In this document: positions 46,756 to 59,094 of the stretch, in pieces
Position numbering within the stretch: the first letter of the stretch is position 1
How the letters are laid out: every line of letters begins with the position of its first letter
DNA from: Zingiber officinale
Taxonomy: Eukaryota; Streptophyta; Magnoliopsida; Zingiberales; Zingiberaceae
Assembly: GCF_018446385.1 (NCBI RefSeq)
Contig: NC_056002.1
Coordinates: 30,738,636-30,802,635 of the forward strand
Direction: 5' to 3'
DNA length: 64,000 bases
Position numbers and translations under genes: made by a program
The notes under the pieces: generated by a model
Database searches by the model: none
Seen by the model: only the letters and a program-made list of their open reading frames with translations
What the model was told of the DNA's origin: nothing

Positions 46756-47522
46756 AACTCCAGTTAACTGTAAATAGCCATTTTCACTTAGGAGATCAAG
46801 GGAAATCAAAGAAGCCGCAGATTGGATGCTGCCTTCACATCAACTAATTTATTCTTTAACCGAAACCCATCATGAAGGGGAACACTTTGATTTATCCTTC
46901 ATAACCCCATTCCTTTGGTTGTAGGTGTAAGATAGCGGTCCCTAATTCACCCATTATTCATTTTTCTTCCCTTTATTTTACATATTTTAGGCTAGGGATT
47001 TTGAGAGGTGAAAGGGTGAAGCATTTTTTTGCCCTCATCTCCTTAGTTTTTGTTTCATTTGTATATGACAAAAGATTAACAAAAAAACCAATTCATTTTA
47101 TTTGGATTGGCAGTTGCATAGATGTTCATTGGTTGGTTTGTTGTGTAGCCTCTTTAATTGTTTAGGATTAGAGATGAATCAAACCGGGTAATTGTGATGA
47201 GTCCACCTATATAAGTCAGGTTAGAGCATGTAAATTGTGTTTGATAATGAAAGCCAGTGCTCGTTGGTTTTGTATATTTTGATAGAATGACAATAGATAC
47301 TTGACAATCTATCCAACTTGGGTTTGGATATCTGATTGATTATGCTTAATAATAGAGTTTGAGTTTGTGTTGTGTGTTACTTGCAAATTCTATCATCTAG
47401 AAGTCCTTGTCAATATTTATGCTTAAATATGATGGATTTAGAACACATAATATAACTCTATAGTTATAATGAGCAATTAATAATAAATGTCTTCAGTGTT
47501 TCTGTTGATAATGTTTGTTGCC

Positions 47523-47525
<3 letters not shown>
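46756..47525. other. 3' flank of the HAC gene
   Basis: This stretch probably contains the HAC 3' untranslated region in the first few hundred bases. No other gene or RNA is seen. Confidence 0.4.
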
Positions 47526-47574
<49 letters not shown>

Positions 47575-48705
47575 GTGACTCAAAACGTCTATTATGATAT
47601 TTGCTCGTTAAAAGAATATTTATATTTTCCATTAATCAAAACGGGATCTTTAATTTGAATAATTTACCGTGTTAATTTTATTTAAATAATTTAGAGTAGG
47701 AGGGTATTCTAATTGTGATTTTATAAAAACAATATTTTTTTATCCATATAATTAAAAGATTATCTCTGCCTATAATTTTATATCTAAAATTTGAAATTGT
47801 TTTGACCAAAGAAATTTGGGAAAAAAATTAAAAGACCGTTCTAGATTTTACAAATCATCACAGGATAATTTTATCCGACAACTTTTATAATGTAGAGTAG
47901 TTATCATGTAGCTTTTATAACGTGATTAATGTAAGTTTAGAATTTAAGTTTTAAATTTGAATATCCGAATATTATTATATTAAAATACTTTCTACCACCG
48001 TTTTAAAGTTATTTTGATAAACTATAAATAATTTTGACCAAATTGTAATATTTTGATATAATAATGTCCAAATATTTTAAACCCTAAATTCACACTAAAC
48101 AATAAATATGTACCAACTACTAAGTAGCTTCTACACATTGTAATAATAACTAAGTAGTTTTTATATATTGTAGTAATTACTGGGTAGTTTTTACATATTG
48201 TAACAGCTACTAGATAGCTTTTGGATTGTAGCAACTACTAAATACCATCTACATATTGTAGCAGCTACCGAGTAGATTGTAGTAGCTATTAGGTAATTTC
48301 TACCTAATACAAATTTTAAATCTTAAATTCATCCTAAACACGTTATAGCAACTATTAGATAACTTTTATATATTATAGTAAGTATCGAGTAACTTCTAAT
48401 CATTGTAAATCCTAAACTCACTCTAAATAGATAATAACTATTAAGTAAACTTTTATACGCCATAGAAATTATTCAGTAATTTGTATAATAATGTTGGATT
48501 AGGAGATAATTTCAGAAGAATAAAATGATGAGAGTGATGCTGACTTTTTTTTGTTTTTGAAAAAAACAGATTTGGGATCGTTTTTTTTTTTTGATTTTAA
48601 CAAATTTTAATTTAGAGTTGTTTTAATTAATGTTTTATGTTTTACTATCAGACCGATTGAAAAATATAGAGATATTTTAGAGATAAAATTATAAATACAG
48701 TCCTG

Positions 48706-48754
<49 letters not shown>

Positions 48755-48755
48755 T
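47526..48755. repeat. AT-rich segment between two (TA)n microsatellites with an internal 30-bp tandem repeat
   Basis: (TA)n runs lie at 47526-47571 and 48711-48752. Between them, 48110-48300 holds six or seven degenerate copies of a 30-base unit of the form ACTAAGTAGTTTTTACATAT plus TGTAGCAACT. More diverged copies continue to about 48440. A piece of about 125 bases ending TTTTAATATA before the right TA run (48590-48710) recurs, diverged, after it (48770-48898). No ORF of note is present. Confidence 0.55.
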
Positions 48756-48952
48756 TTATTTTGGAATTGTTTTGATTAAAAAAAAATTCTATCTTAGAGT
48801 TGTTTTGGCCGTTTTATATTTTTAATATTAAATGGCTTGAGAATAAAGACATAATTTGGATAAAAAAATTATAAGTGAAGTGTTATTTTAATACATAAAT
48901 AAGAGATGTTTTTCGTTGTTTTTTTTATTAAAAAAATAATTAGTTGTAATTT

Positions 48953-49000
48953 TGGGCTAATTTGGTTATTTGGGCCGAGCCAAGTTTGACTAAACCCTAA
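48953..49000 (+). promoter_or_regulatory. Site II and telo-box motifs upstream of the mitochondrial L27 gene
   Basis: TGGGCT (48953-48958) and TGGGCC (48971-48976) are followed by AAACCCTAA (48992-49000). Site II elements (TGGGCY) paired with a telo-box (AAACCCTA) are the established signature of plant promoters for ribosomal-protein and mitochondrial-biogenesis genes. Their position just before the GC-richer leader at 49000-49195 fits that role. Confidence 0.7.
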
Positions 49001-50157
49001 GCGCCGACTCCATTCAGACCCTTCTCTTCTCTCCTCAGCTTCGATCGACGCCTCTCCTTCGCCTGTTCCCTCTACTCCCTTCCTTGTGCATTCCGCCACT
49101 CGTCGACGTTCCTGGTAGACGCTGATCGCTTCTTCTTCTTCCGTTTCCGTGGTGTAGCTGCTGTGAGCTCTGGGAAAATACAAAAATCTCTTGGAGGTAC
49201 AAGATCCTCTATCCATTCTTCTAAACCGTGTGGCATATGATGGAGTAATTTAGTCGCTTTTTTTCTTCCATATTGCTGGCTGTGGTTGGTCGGATGTGAG
49301 TATCATCCTTTTTGATGCGAATTTTGTCGATCGGGGGATGTTTCCTGAGAGGGGCACGGAAGCAAAACTTTTTAGGGATTTTCTGCAAACGGTGGATCAA
49401 ATCTCTCTTAGTGAACCCTAGTGATGATTTTTCCATGTCCCTCAAGTGGAGGATTTGACCTTTCCTTCTGTGCATTAATAGTGTTTTGTGATGACTTAGG
49501 ATTGGTAACACGACTGATTAGGTTTAGTTAACAGTTCAATTCTGCTGTTATCTTTAATTATTGTCGATTATTTTATGAAACTTGTTATGGAGATTAGCAG
49601 TCGTAATGCCTATGGGAAAAATGTTAAGTACTTTTCGAAAGGAAGCTTATGGTAATCATCTTGCATTTGAAATATTGAAAAAAAAAATAGTCCACTCTTT
49701 TGAAGAATAAAACATTTTATGGAAAATCAGTGGCAAAAATATTGCCATCGAACGATACAATTCCATGACTGCTTGATGAGGGCGATGGCTTTTTGTTTGA
49801 GAGCTTTGAAATAATATGAAAAGTTGTTGCTATGATATGATACTGGAAAAATTAGACCAAGAGTTATATATGTATATTTTTCCAAATCTTATTATTATAC
49901 ACTGCATTTCATTTCATTTCAAGAAAAATCATTTCTTATTCACATATTCACAGAACATTGATCATCCACCATCTTGTGCGGTTTGTAAACTGATCGACAA
50001 TCATTTGGTGATTGTCAGCAACCGATACTATCTCAGTTGTAGGAATGAATACCTTTTCCACATTGTAATTCAAACGTTGGAAAAGCAAGCATCAGCTAGA
50101 GTAGATTAACAGTTTGAAATATGAATAATGATTGTGTTTATTGCAGGAGTGTACATA

Positions 50158-50753
50158 ATGTCTTTCTCAAGCTTGTGTAGACGGGTGGGCCTGAAGGATC
50201 TCATCGCAAATGCTAGCGTATACACCGGGGCTACTGGTAAATTATCTTAGTTGCAAATTCAGCATCTTCATTGTTTGCTTGTTTCATTCTATATCCATTA
50301 CGATACAGAGGCATCTGGCGGTGGACTAAACTTGGTCTTCAGACGCTGGGCCACGAAAAAGTCTGCAGGATCAACAAAAAATGGGCGTGACTCAAACCCC
50401 AAATACCTTGGCGTGAAGAAGTTTGGAGGAGAGGTTAGCAAAATTTATCTCACTACGCAACAAGTGAACCCAATTTTTCTTTGTTTGGATCTCTTTAATA
50501 CATCTGTTTGGATATTATGCAGAAGGTGATTCCTGGCAATATAATCGTTCGTCAACGAGGTACTCGGTTCCACCCTGGAGATTACGTTGGAATGGGAAAG
50601 GATCATACTCTGTACGCGCTGAAAGAAGGCCAAGTCCGGTTTGAGCGCAATAAGCTTAGCGGCCGGAAGTGGGTGCATGTTGATCCAAAAGATGGCCATA
50701 TTCTTCACCCCATCTACACTAAAGCCGATCAACCTTCCGGCCAGTTATGCTAG
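50158..50753 (+). CDS. MRPL27: Mitochondrial large-subunit ribosomal protein bL27m
   Basis: This is a nuclear gene for a component of the mitochondrial 50S-type subunit, lying near the peptidyl-transferase centre. Coding exons: 50158-50236, 50309-50433, 50523-50753, giving 144 residues in frame. The first 35 or so residues ([15 protein letters not shown]...) are Arg/Ser-rich without acids at the very start, like a mitochondrial targeting peptide. The L27 core follows: [50 protein letters not shown] (split here as [13 protein letters not shown] and [12 protein letters not shown]). One or more upstream non-coding exons (about 49000-49195) probably join to an acceptor at 50146, 11 bases before the ATG. 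The 1-kb intron between has no feature I can support. Confidence 0.94.
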
Positions 50754-53087
50754 CGGCAATGAAGCACACATTCGACGAAACTATCAACTCTACATTTTTT
50801 TGGTGTGTTTGCCATGATATATTAATGTTTGAATAATTTGAAAATTGCCTTTAAATTCATAGATGAAACCCTAAAGGCACAAACTGTTGAGGGGATCGTT
50901 GGCAGCAAAAAAACTGTTCGAGAAAAATCATTCAATCATGATGAATTGAATGCTTTTGTTTGATTCAATTAGATTCTTTCATTTAATTCATAATTTTTTT
51001 TTATGATATTAAAATGTTTTAATGATCTATCAAGGATATAAATGTTGTGCAAAATATAGGTGTTTATGAGATTTGAGATGATAGGTAAAAGATTATTAAG
51101 TTTTTTTATAAACAATAATAATTAAGTTTTATCTCCTTATATGGGATTAATTATAGATTTTTTACGTTATTGAGTTCTATTTTTTATTATATTATTATTT
51201 ATATTTAAATAATTTTTTTTTTTTTACTAATTATGTTTTTTTTTTATTTTCGTTGTTTGATATGGGTAGTTTAAGTATAAATATTGTATCATCTAATTAG
51301 AGTATTTGTTATAATTTTATATCGTTTAATTGAAATATTTATTAATAGTTTAAGTACATATTTATATCATTTTAAATATTTCTCTCAAGATTTTTTCTCA
51401 GTGTAACTTCACTTTTTCTTTAATATTTTTATTTCTTAATTTATCTATTTTTTTTATATCTACATATCTATTTTAATATTCTTATCTCTATATAATTCTC
51501 ATATTTTATTTATATGCTCATGTCATTGTCTAATATTTAGTTCCATATAAATATAGTAAGTCTAATTGCCATTGTTAAAATTTTTCCTTTAAAATTTTAA
51601 AGATATTTTATAATCTTTTTCATTTTAATAATTCTACTTGAAACTCTCATTTATAACTCTTAAATAACTAGTCATCTCGTATTTTAATAATCATTTTATT
51701 ACATATAATATTATTAAATTTAAATTTCATATATTACGTCTATACTTTATTAAATCAAAAAATTTTCACTTTTAATATTTTCCGTGTCAGTAAGCTTTTT
51801 ATTTATCAAGCCCAAGTTGAATTCAAAATTGTTGATAAATATTCTTCACGGATATTTTCATAAATATAATTATTGAACTTGAGTTGTTAATTTTTTATTT
51901 TTAACATATTATAAATATTAAATTTGATTTTTTTTTAAAAAAATCTATAAAATTATTCATAAATATTTGTATATATGTTCTTTTTAATAATTAATTTTAC
52001 ACAAATAAATAAATAAATTTATTCATAAAAAATCTTGCTCACTAATATTTATTTTATATATTTTTTTATAATTAAATGAACATAATTACATTTATAGGGG
52101 CACGCAATTTGTCAAACAAAACATGGTAAAAGCTATTTAAGGAAATTGAAAAAAATTCTGAAAAGTATTTTCTATCTCTATTTTTATACTTTTATAATTT
52201 TTTAAATAAAAAATCAATTCCATTTTCTAAAAGGAAATTATTTATTTTTATTTCTATCATAGTCAATAATAATATTCATAATAATTTTATAATCAAAATT
52301 AATTATAGTGAGGATATTTTAGAATGGGAAAAAATAAATATGCTTTTAACAATAATAAAAATCAGAGCCTGTTACTCTAAAAAAAAAAATCAGAGCCTGC
52401 CTAATTTTTGCCCATTATTTTTTGTTAACTAATTGATTTTTTTGAACAAAGATTATCTGTACTCAGATCACCAACTTAATTACAAGGCGTAGAGTAATTG
52501 ATATTCTACGGTAGAATTAACTATATGTGAGGATCCGTCCACCTTTTTAGAAATTTTTTATTTAAAGTTTTTTTTATAAATAGGTCATAGTTATAGTTGT
52601 GGACTGAATCGTAATTATCTAGATGATAATTTAAATATCATACTACTGTATTATATCCTAGTAATTTTTTTTATCCAATTAATCAAGATGGTAAAAAGAT
52701 GAATATATCCTGGTCAATTGTCTCAGAACCAAGACAGAGGAGATAAATAACGGACGACTACTAACCTTAGGAATAATGATTAACACATAAGTGAGTTATT
52801 TATTTCGGATATACCAAGATTCGAATTTATGATAATAATATCTCATGTACTAATCACTAAATCATCTCGATGGACTATCATTAATCATGTGGCAAAAGAC
52901 GATTCGCTTGCCCCCAGCACTCCCGTCAAGACTACCGTTAATCATGTGGCAAAAAGGGGAGTTAGAATTAGTGTTATTATTTTTTTTATCAAACCCACCA
53001 AATTAGTACCCATTAAAAAAAGATTTTCAAATGATTATTTTAGTATTTAATATTATTATCGATTTTTTTGTTGGTACGCACGAAAAG
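50754..53087. other. AT-rich intergenic DNA
   Basis: About 2.3 kb of A/T-rich sequence with homopolymer runs. No ORF with family resemblance, RNA gene or bounded repeat was seen. A short duplication, TTAATCATGTGGCAAAA, occurs at about 52880 and 52939. Confidence 0.5.
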
Positions 53088-53134
53088 AGGCGTATCTCTC
53101 TTCTCGCTGGCCGTCCATTAAAGTAAGCGAGTTC

Positions 53135-53266
53135 ATGGCTTCCCAAACAAAGCCAATGACTTCAATCCGGTTAACTTCCACCTTTTCCTCTTCCTCTTCC
53201 TCTCGTCGTTCCAATCGGTTAAGCAGTTTCAATCGGCTTCTTCTTCTTCTTCTAATCGCTTCCTAG
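53135..53266 (+). promoter_or_regulatory. Upstream ORF (43 codons) in the CAX leader
   Basis: An ATG at 53135 opens 43 codons ending TAG at 53264, rich in Ser, Thr and Leu because of the CT-rich leader. A second ATG at 53276 starts a frame that overlaps the main start out of phase. After removal of intron 1 it would end 17 codons later inside exon 2. If the transcript starts upstream of 53135, both could reduce translation of the exchanger. Conservation is untested. Confidence 0.4.
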
Positions 53267-53306
53267 ATCGCCTGGATGCTTGGGCTGGCGGAAATCGAAC
53301 AGAGAA

Positions 53307-56300
53307 ATGGCCGGACAGGTGCGATTCAATTTCGATCCTCAATCATCTCCGGAAGTATTTTTTTTGTTTTTGTTTTTGTTTCCTTTGCTTTTATGGTCTT
53401 GTATGGCGAAAAAATTGATATGAAGTCTTTGCGCACTTTCGAACATTGTAGGGGTAAAATATATCGACTTATGGGAATGTGGGTTACGTTTTGGTAGAGG
53501 GTGAAAGGAATGTGTTTGTGTAATTCATCTTTCGATCTCGTATTCGCTCTTGGGCTATCGGATCGGTTAGGGTTGCTCGATGTATTACCATAGGTTTCAA
53601 CTACTTTGCCTAATTGTCATCATGAGAAATCTAGAGTTGTTGTCTTTGGATTTCTCAACCAATCTTTCTTTGCAGATGCATGAAGGCGATACAAAAACTC
53701 AGCTTGCGATAATTCCTGCCTCCTTCGAAGTGAGTTCTCCTGAGTTAGACTTTTTCCCAATTTGTTTTTGTTTATCAAACCAGAAAATTGTTGTTGCTTA
53801 CACTTTCTTTCTTTCTTTCTTTTGGTTGATTACAAAGATTGGTCCTCCGTCTGGTGGATCAGAACATGATTTCGAGGATGAAAGCCTTGTCAGTCTGGAT
53901 CTTCCAACGAAGTCTATCGGCATGAATGGAGTTCAGCATGGTTCTATTTCTGCCATTGAACGAATGGATAGTATCATGAAGACTAACTTCTGGAGGAGCT
54001 TGAAAATAATATTATTCACAGCCAAGATAAATGTATTGATTCCTTTTGGACCTCTAGCAGTCCTTATCAGCTACATGACTGATGATAAAGTTAGTCGGTT
54101 CGTCTATAAAGCCTTCTTCGGTCAATTCTTTTAGCAGGAGCAGCTTCTGATTTTTTGTGTGGTTCTATTGTTGGGCATTGTGCAGGGATGGGTATTCCTT
54201 TTCAGTTTGTTAGGCATCATTCCATTGGCAGAGCGCTTAGGTTTCGCAACTGAGTAAGAAAACTTAGTTTAGGTTGTCGAAAGAGCTTCTTGATGCTGCA
54301 TTTTCAGCCCTAATATCTGATACATTTGGATTTGTTCTTCATTGCAGGCAGTTAGTATTTTTCACAGGAGCAACAGGTGAACATTTTTTATCTTTATTTA
54401 CTTGAGAAAGTTTTTTTGTCTTTGAAGTAAATTAAAAAACAAAAAGAGATTAATTATTTATGATATTACTAATTTAATGCATAATCAAGAAAGAATTCCT
54501 CTCAAGGTTGAACGCCTTATCTGAGGTTTGAAACTCCAAATGCAGTGGGGGGCCTCTTGAATGCTACTTTCGGAAATGCAACCGAGTTAATAATATCAGT
54601 CCATGCACTGCAAAGTGGGATGGTACGAGTCGTTCAACAGTCACTATTAGGATCTATTCTATCAAACATGTTGCTTGTTCTTGGGTGTGCGTTCTTCTTT
54701 GGAGGGATTGTTTTCATGAACAAAGAGCAAGTTTTCGATAAGGTACATATTGTTATCCAACATCTAGTCTTAAATATTATTGTTGATCCAGTGACAATCA
54801 AAGTGCTTGTTGTCTTGTTTATGGCAGGCAGATGCTGCAGTGAACTCAGGATTGCTGTTAATGGCAGTAATGGGACTACTTTTCCCTGCTGTTCTTCATT
54901 ATACACATACAGAAGTACATTATGGCAAATCAGAAATGGCTCTTTCTAGATTTAGCAGTTGCATAATGCTTCTGGCCTATGCTTGTTACCTTGCTTTCCA
55001 ATTAAAAAGCAGTAATGTATCCTACGATCCCATAAGCGAGGTTAGTGCTACTTCCAGAACTTTCAATTCAAAATAAGTTTTCATGGTTCAAAATCTCCCC
55101 AATGCAGGTTATTGGTGTAGAATTATATGTTAATTTCAGGAGAGTTTATGTTTGTTATGATGTTCAGATAGGAATGTTTCTTTGAAATTGACATAATGTG
55201 CTTCGTTTCGTGCTTTCTGAAGGAAGGATGTGAAAATGGGGAGATCACAAAAGATGAAGAAGATGAAGCCCCCGAGATTTCAAAATGGGAAGCCATCATA
55301 TGGCTTGGAATTTTGACAGTTTGGATCTCAGTGCTATCTGATTACCTGGTGGATGCAATTGAGGTACCTATTTTTCTTTCAATCACGTTGTTTGTTTTTT
55401 TCCCTCAAATCAACATTCAAGATTTTCTTTTTGATCCAAGATTAGTTGCCTTTTTATTAATGATTTCATCATCTTTGTCTCTAACACGAACATCTACCTC
55501 TCTTAAATGGATTTGACTTCACAGGGTGCCTCAATTGCCTGGAACATTCCTATTTCGTTTATAAGTGTCATTTTGCTCCCAATTGTCGGTAATGCTGCCG
55601 AGCATGCAAGTTCTATTATGTTTGCCATGAAAGACAAGCTCGTATGATTCTTATCACTTTGTAATCTTCTTTCACGATAAACTTAAATTACTGTACAAAT
55701 ATAATAATTTTCATTTTCCAGGACATCTCTCTTGGAGTTGCTATTGGGTCCTCTACTCAGATATCTATGTTTGGGGTAAGCCAAGTTCAGTTTCAATGAG
55801 CTATGCAAGCATTGAGTTGCATACTGTTCTTTGCTCATAATTTTCAGAAAGTTTGTAGAACTCCAATGAAATTTCATAATTGGTCTTCAATTGTTTCATT
55901 CATCGTTTTAGAAATTGCTTCATGTCAACCGAGGAGGGTGCAACTTATCATTTTGCTTGTTAGTTGGCACATGAAACAATAGTAGTTTTTTGCCGACTCA
56001 TCATTCGTCTCATGTATTTTTTTTCTTTTTGTTTGTGCTTCATTTGTGATGCAGATTCCTTTTTGTGTGGTAGTAGGATGGATCATGGGACAACCAATGG
56101 ACTTGAATTTTCAACTTTTTGAGACGGCGACTTTGTTTATAACAGTATTGGTTGTCACCTTCATGCTCCAGGTATTGAGATGTCAATTCGTCTGCTAATC
56201 TTTTAAAAATGATGCAAGTGAACAATAGTTGGATTCTAATGGTTACTGCTCACTTTTATCAAAGAAAGCAGGAATTCGTCCTTCAGTTCTAATCCTTCAA

Positions 56301-56850
56301 CTAAGTTGTTCCTCCCCAGTCAATCTTTCACTTCTAAACAATGTCAAGTCTAACATTTCGAGTTGGATTAGACTTCCATTTGAACTATTTTAGCCTTCGC
56401 AATATCGGATATCCATTACAATCCACCCAAAACTTATTAAACATGACTGCTAATCCAAAACCCTTTTGTTCAAGTTAGCCTTTGTTCATTCGTCCCATTC
56501 TATAAGCCGTTTATTAGTCTGCAACTTTTCATATGAAATTCAGACTATTCCATTATTTAGCGTAGAATGAATGACTTAAACTAATGAGTCCACTTATTTT
56601 CAAAAGTGTCTTTTTACGATACACCCTAACCTTATGCATTTACTGCAGGATGGAACTTCAAACTATTTCAAAGGTTTAATGCTGATCCTTTGCTATCTAA
56701 TTGTAGCTGCAAGCTTTTTTGTACATGTCGATCCTTCTCTTGCCAATGGTGAGTTCTTAAAGAAAAATCAATAATATATATATAGTCATTTTAATTTATG
56801 TGAAAATTAATTATGCAGAAGATAAAGAGCCGGGAAATGGAAGTCACTAA
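53307..56850 (+). CDS. CAX2: Vacuolar cation/proton exchanger, CAX2-like (type I-B)
   Basis: Tonoplast antiporter moving Ca2+ (and in this subgroup often Mn2+ and other metals) into the vacuole in exchange for protons. Exons: 53307-53318, 53676-53729, 53838-54089, 54186-54253, 54348-54376, 54546-54742, 54828-55040, 55223-55363, 55525-55641, 55722-55775, 56055-56171, 56649-56748, 56819-56850; 461 residues. The soluble N-terminus (about 1-75) could be regulatory. The two ion-binding repeats are present: [17 protein letters not shown] (about 140-156) and [19 protein letters not shown] (about 337-355). Between them lies the acidic loop [16 protein letters not shown] (about 283-298). The C-terminal half ends [18 protein letters not shown] and [20 protein letters not shown]. 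The first exon codes only MAGQ; an alternative start is the Met opening exon 2. It appears intact. CAX2 rather than CAX1 affinity is from remembered sequence similarity. Confidence 0.94.
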
Positions 56851-57325
56851 ACTCATTGTTATAACAAAGTTTAATTGCATACAAGGAGCCATCCTCTTGG
56901 TGAAGTAGAGAGTGGCCCATTTTGGCGTAATAGGAGACATTGAGGGAGGGTTTTAGGCACACTTTATTTATTACATGTAAATTAATAGATTGGAAAAAAA
57001 ATATATATCCTTCAATGAGAGTTATGCTATGATCTCCTTGTAATTGATTAATTGATTTTGTTTCTTTCTCAAAATCTTTAATATTCTAAATCCTTGTAAT
57101 TGATTTGATTATGATGGATTATGGATTAGTGAGGTTGATCTAGTTAAAAACACTAGTTTGGAGCAACTCTTATCTTCAAATATTTGTAAGGAGTGAATAA
57201 TATGTGAGTTATAGAACTATGACTTATGGATAGGTTAGGGAGGGGCAGGGTGTTGATTGTAAAATTTTAAGGCATATTCAAATTAAGATAATTGTGGGGG
57301 CAAATTGAAAAGTTAAACCTTGAGA
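56851..57325. other. 3' flank of the CAX gene
   Basis: Likely 3' untranslated region and spacer. No gene or repeat is recognised. Confidence 0.4.
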
Positions 57326-58030
57326 CTTGACAGAACAGAATAAAGCGGCAAATGGCGTTTCGAAACCTCGGCTGACCATTTCCTTCCTTGGCCTTCTTGT
57401 CGTTGATTGTCGCCGTCGACCTCTCCGCCTTCGATTCCCCTCGTTGATTCAGTTAATCGACAGTCTGAGATGGCAGCGGACGTCTCCACCGTCGTGCTGG
57501 CCTAACACCACGTGCCTCGTGATCCGGGTCCGGCCTCGCCTCCCGCATGCAAGCCTTGCTATCCGACAGGCGTCGTCGCACTCTAGTCCGTCTCTGAAGC
57601 TGTTTCCCCGCTCCAGTGATTGCTTGCCCTCTCGACTTACGCATCAACCACACCATCTCCTCAGCCTTTGGCCTCGTACTCTCCTCGACTACTGACTGCG
57701 AGCTCGTCGTGCAGCACCTCCAGGAGACCGTCGAGCGCACCAAGGTAGCGGACCGCCTCTGACTACGTCGACTCAAGGAGGCCCTCTCCCCTCTCTAGAT
57801 GATCTTCGCCGGCGTGGTCGACGACCTTGGTTATGAGGGCCTCTTGGACAAAGCCCTCGTCTAGCTCCCGGACGACCGACTATGAATCGCTGCGGCTCCA
57901 ATTACAACACTGTTCTTGCTTCGAGACCTCAAAGGATAAGCCATCGGTGAGTCGGAGGCGATGTGGACTAGAGTCGTTGATTGTTAGGAAGGAGAGATCC
58001 AATGAAGAATAAGCCAAGCCTCGTAAGGAG
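57326..58030 (+). pseudogene. CpG-rich, coding-like stretch with stops; family not recognised
   Basis: Base composition changes sharply to GC-rich with strong codon-like periodicity. One frame reads INHTISSAFGLVLSS and LVVQHLQETVERTKVADRL, then after stops IFAGVVDDLGYEGLLDKALV. In-frame TGA and TAG codons recur, often where Trp or Gln codons would fit. This looks like a decayed, intronless gene or gene fragment. I cannot assign a family, and the competing 122- and 107-codon ORFs on the two strands look like by-products of the composition. Confidence 0.4.
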
Positions 58031-58435
58031 AAAAATAGAGAGAAGAGTGTTAGAATGGTGGCCGAAAGTACTCTAGCGTTGTCACTCTGACGCTTAAGTT
58101 TACACATAGAATATGGAGAATAACAAAGAAAATGAGTATAGTCAAAGATTATCACATATCTCCGTCCTCGTTTTGGACCCATTTTTATAATATTACCACT
58201 AGATATCTCTCTGTATTAATGACGTATTAATCACAGATGGGACATGTATCACACTACAGTAAGGAGGATATCCTATCGTATCTACTAGTCCTTCGGATCA
58301 TGATACATGAGATGATACCCCACATGCTCTAATAACTCACATATTGTATTAGTACATGTGTCGTTCTCCATGATAGGCTAGTCCATGAGGCCCATAGCTA
58401 TAGGATAGTTGGGCTAGAGGTTAGGGGCATGTTTA
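58031..58435. other. Unassigned spacer
   Basis: Mixed-composition sequence with no gene or RNA feature recognised. It may belong to the retroelement remnant that follows. Confidence 0.3.
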
Positions 58436-59094
58436 ATTGAATAACACCAGACTTTTAGGGCTTTATGGAAATGGGCAAGGCATGTCCAGTCGGTACAAGA
58501 AATGCGCCCCCGATCGACTTGATCATCTGGGAATAATGGAGCATACCCAATTAGAAGAATCGATCGGGGATAACAGGGTGTGTCCTATCGAGGAGCGAAG
58601 TACGTCCGATCGGTTTGACCGATCGAGGAGAAGTATCGACCAAGGAGAGACGGAGAACGTTCGATCAGGGTTCAAGGAACTACCCGAGCGGATATATACT
58701 TTGTGAGGCCCGATTCAGGAGAGACAGAGAGTGTTTGGTTGGAGGTCCAAGGGACTACCCGAGCGGATTTACACTATAAAGGCCGACCAGGGAGGGTCGG
58801 AAGTGTCCGATCAGTATAATCAACCGGGGAGAGACAGAGAGCGTTCGATCAGGGCTCAAAAGACTACTTGAACGGATCTTCCTTTTGTTGGCCTACCTTG
58901 ACTTTGCTCTCCACCTAAGTATAATGCTTAACCTTTGGTGGACACGTGGGGGGCTTCTCATATCCACCACATCACAAGCCTCTCATTCGTGTCTAGTCAA
59001 ACGAGGCGGAAGGCCGACTGACTAAATGATTTATGTTGGGAGGCAGTCATATTTGTGTTGCCACGTGTTAGGAGTATGAATCTTTGGCGTGCTT
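58436..59094. repeat. GATCGG-rich LTR-element remnant with internal direct repeats
   Basis: GAGAGACGGAGAACGTTCGA, GAGACAGAGAGTGTTTGGTT and GAGAGACAGAGAGCGTTCGA recur at about 58645, 58711 and 58832, each followed by a CTACCCGAGCGGAT-like phrase and a TATA-like word (ATATATACT or ACTATAAAG). The vocabulary (CGATCGG, CGAGCGGA) is like that of the Tat LTR at 902. It is probably a piece of a related gypsy LTR, but no termini or partner are seen. Confidence 0.4.

Noticed and set aside
48022-48234. 70-codon minus-strand ORF with repeated Tyr/Lys/Asn phrases
   Set aside because: It is a translation of the degenerate 30-bp tandem repeat.
49816-50109. 97-codon ORF upstream of L27
   Set aside because: It lies in the predicted 5' intron, is AT-rich and has no domain.
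59066-59090. TTAGGAGTATGAATCTTTGG matching TTAGGAATATGAATCTTCG near 60980 as an insertion scar of the older LTR
   Set aside because: The match is imperfect, is not adjacent to the LTR ends, and is too long for a 5-bp integrase duplication. Left as a coincidence.
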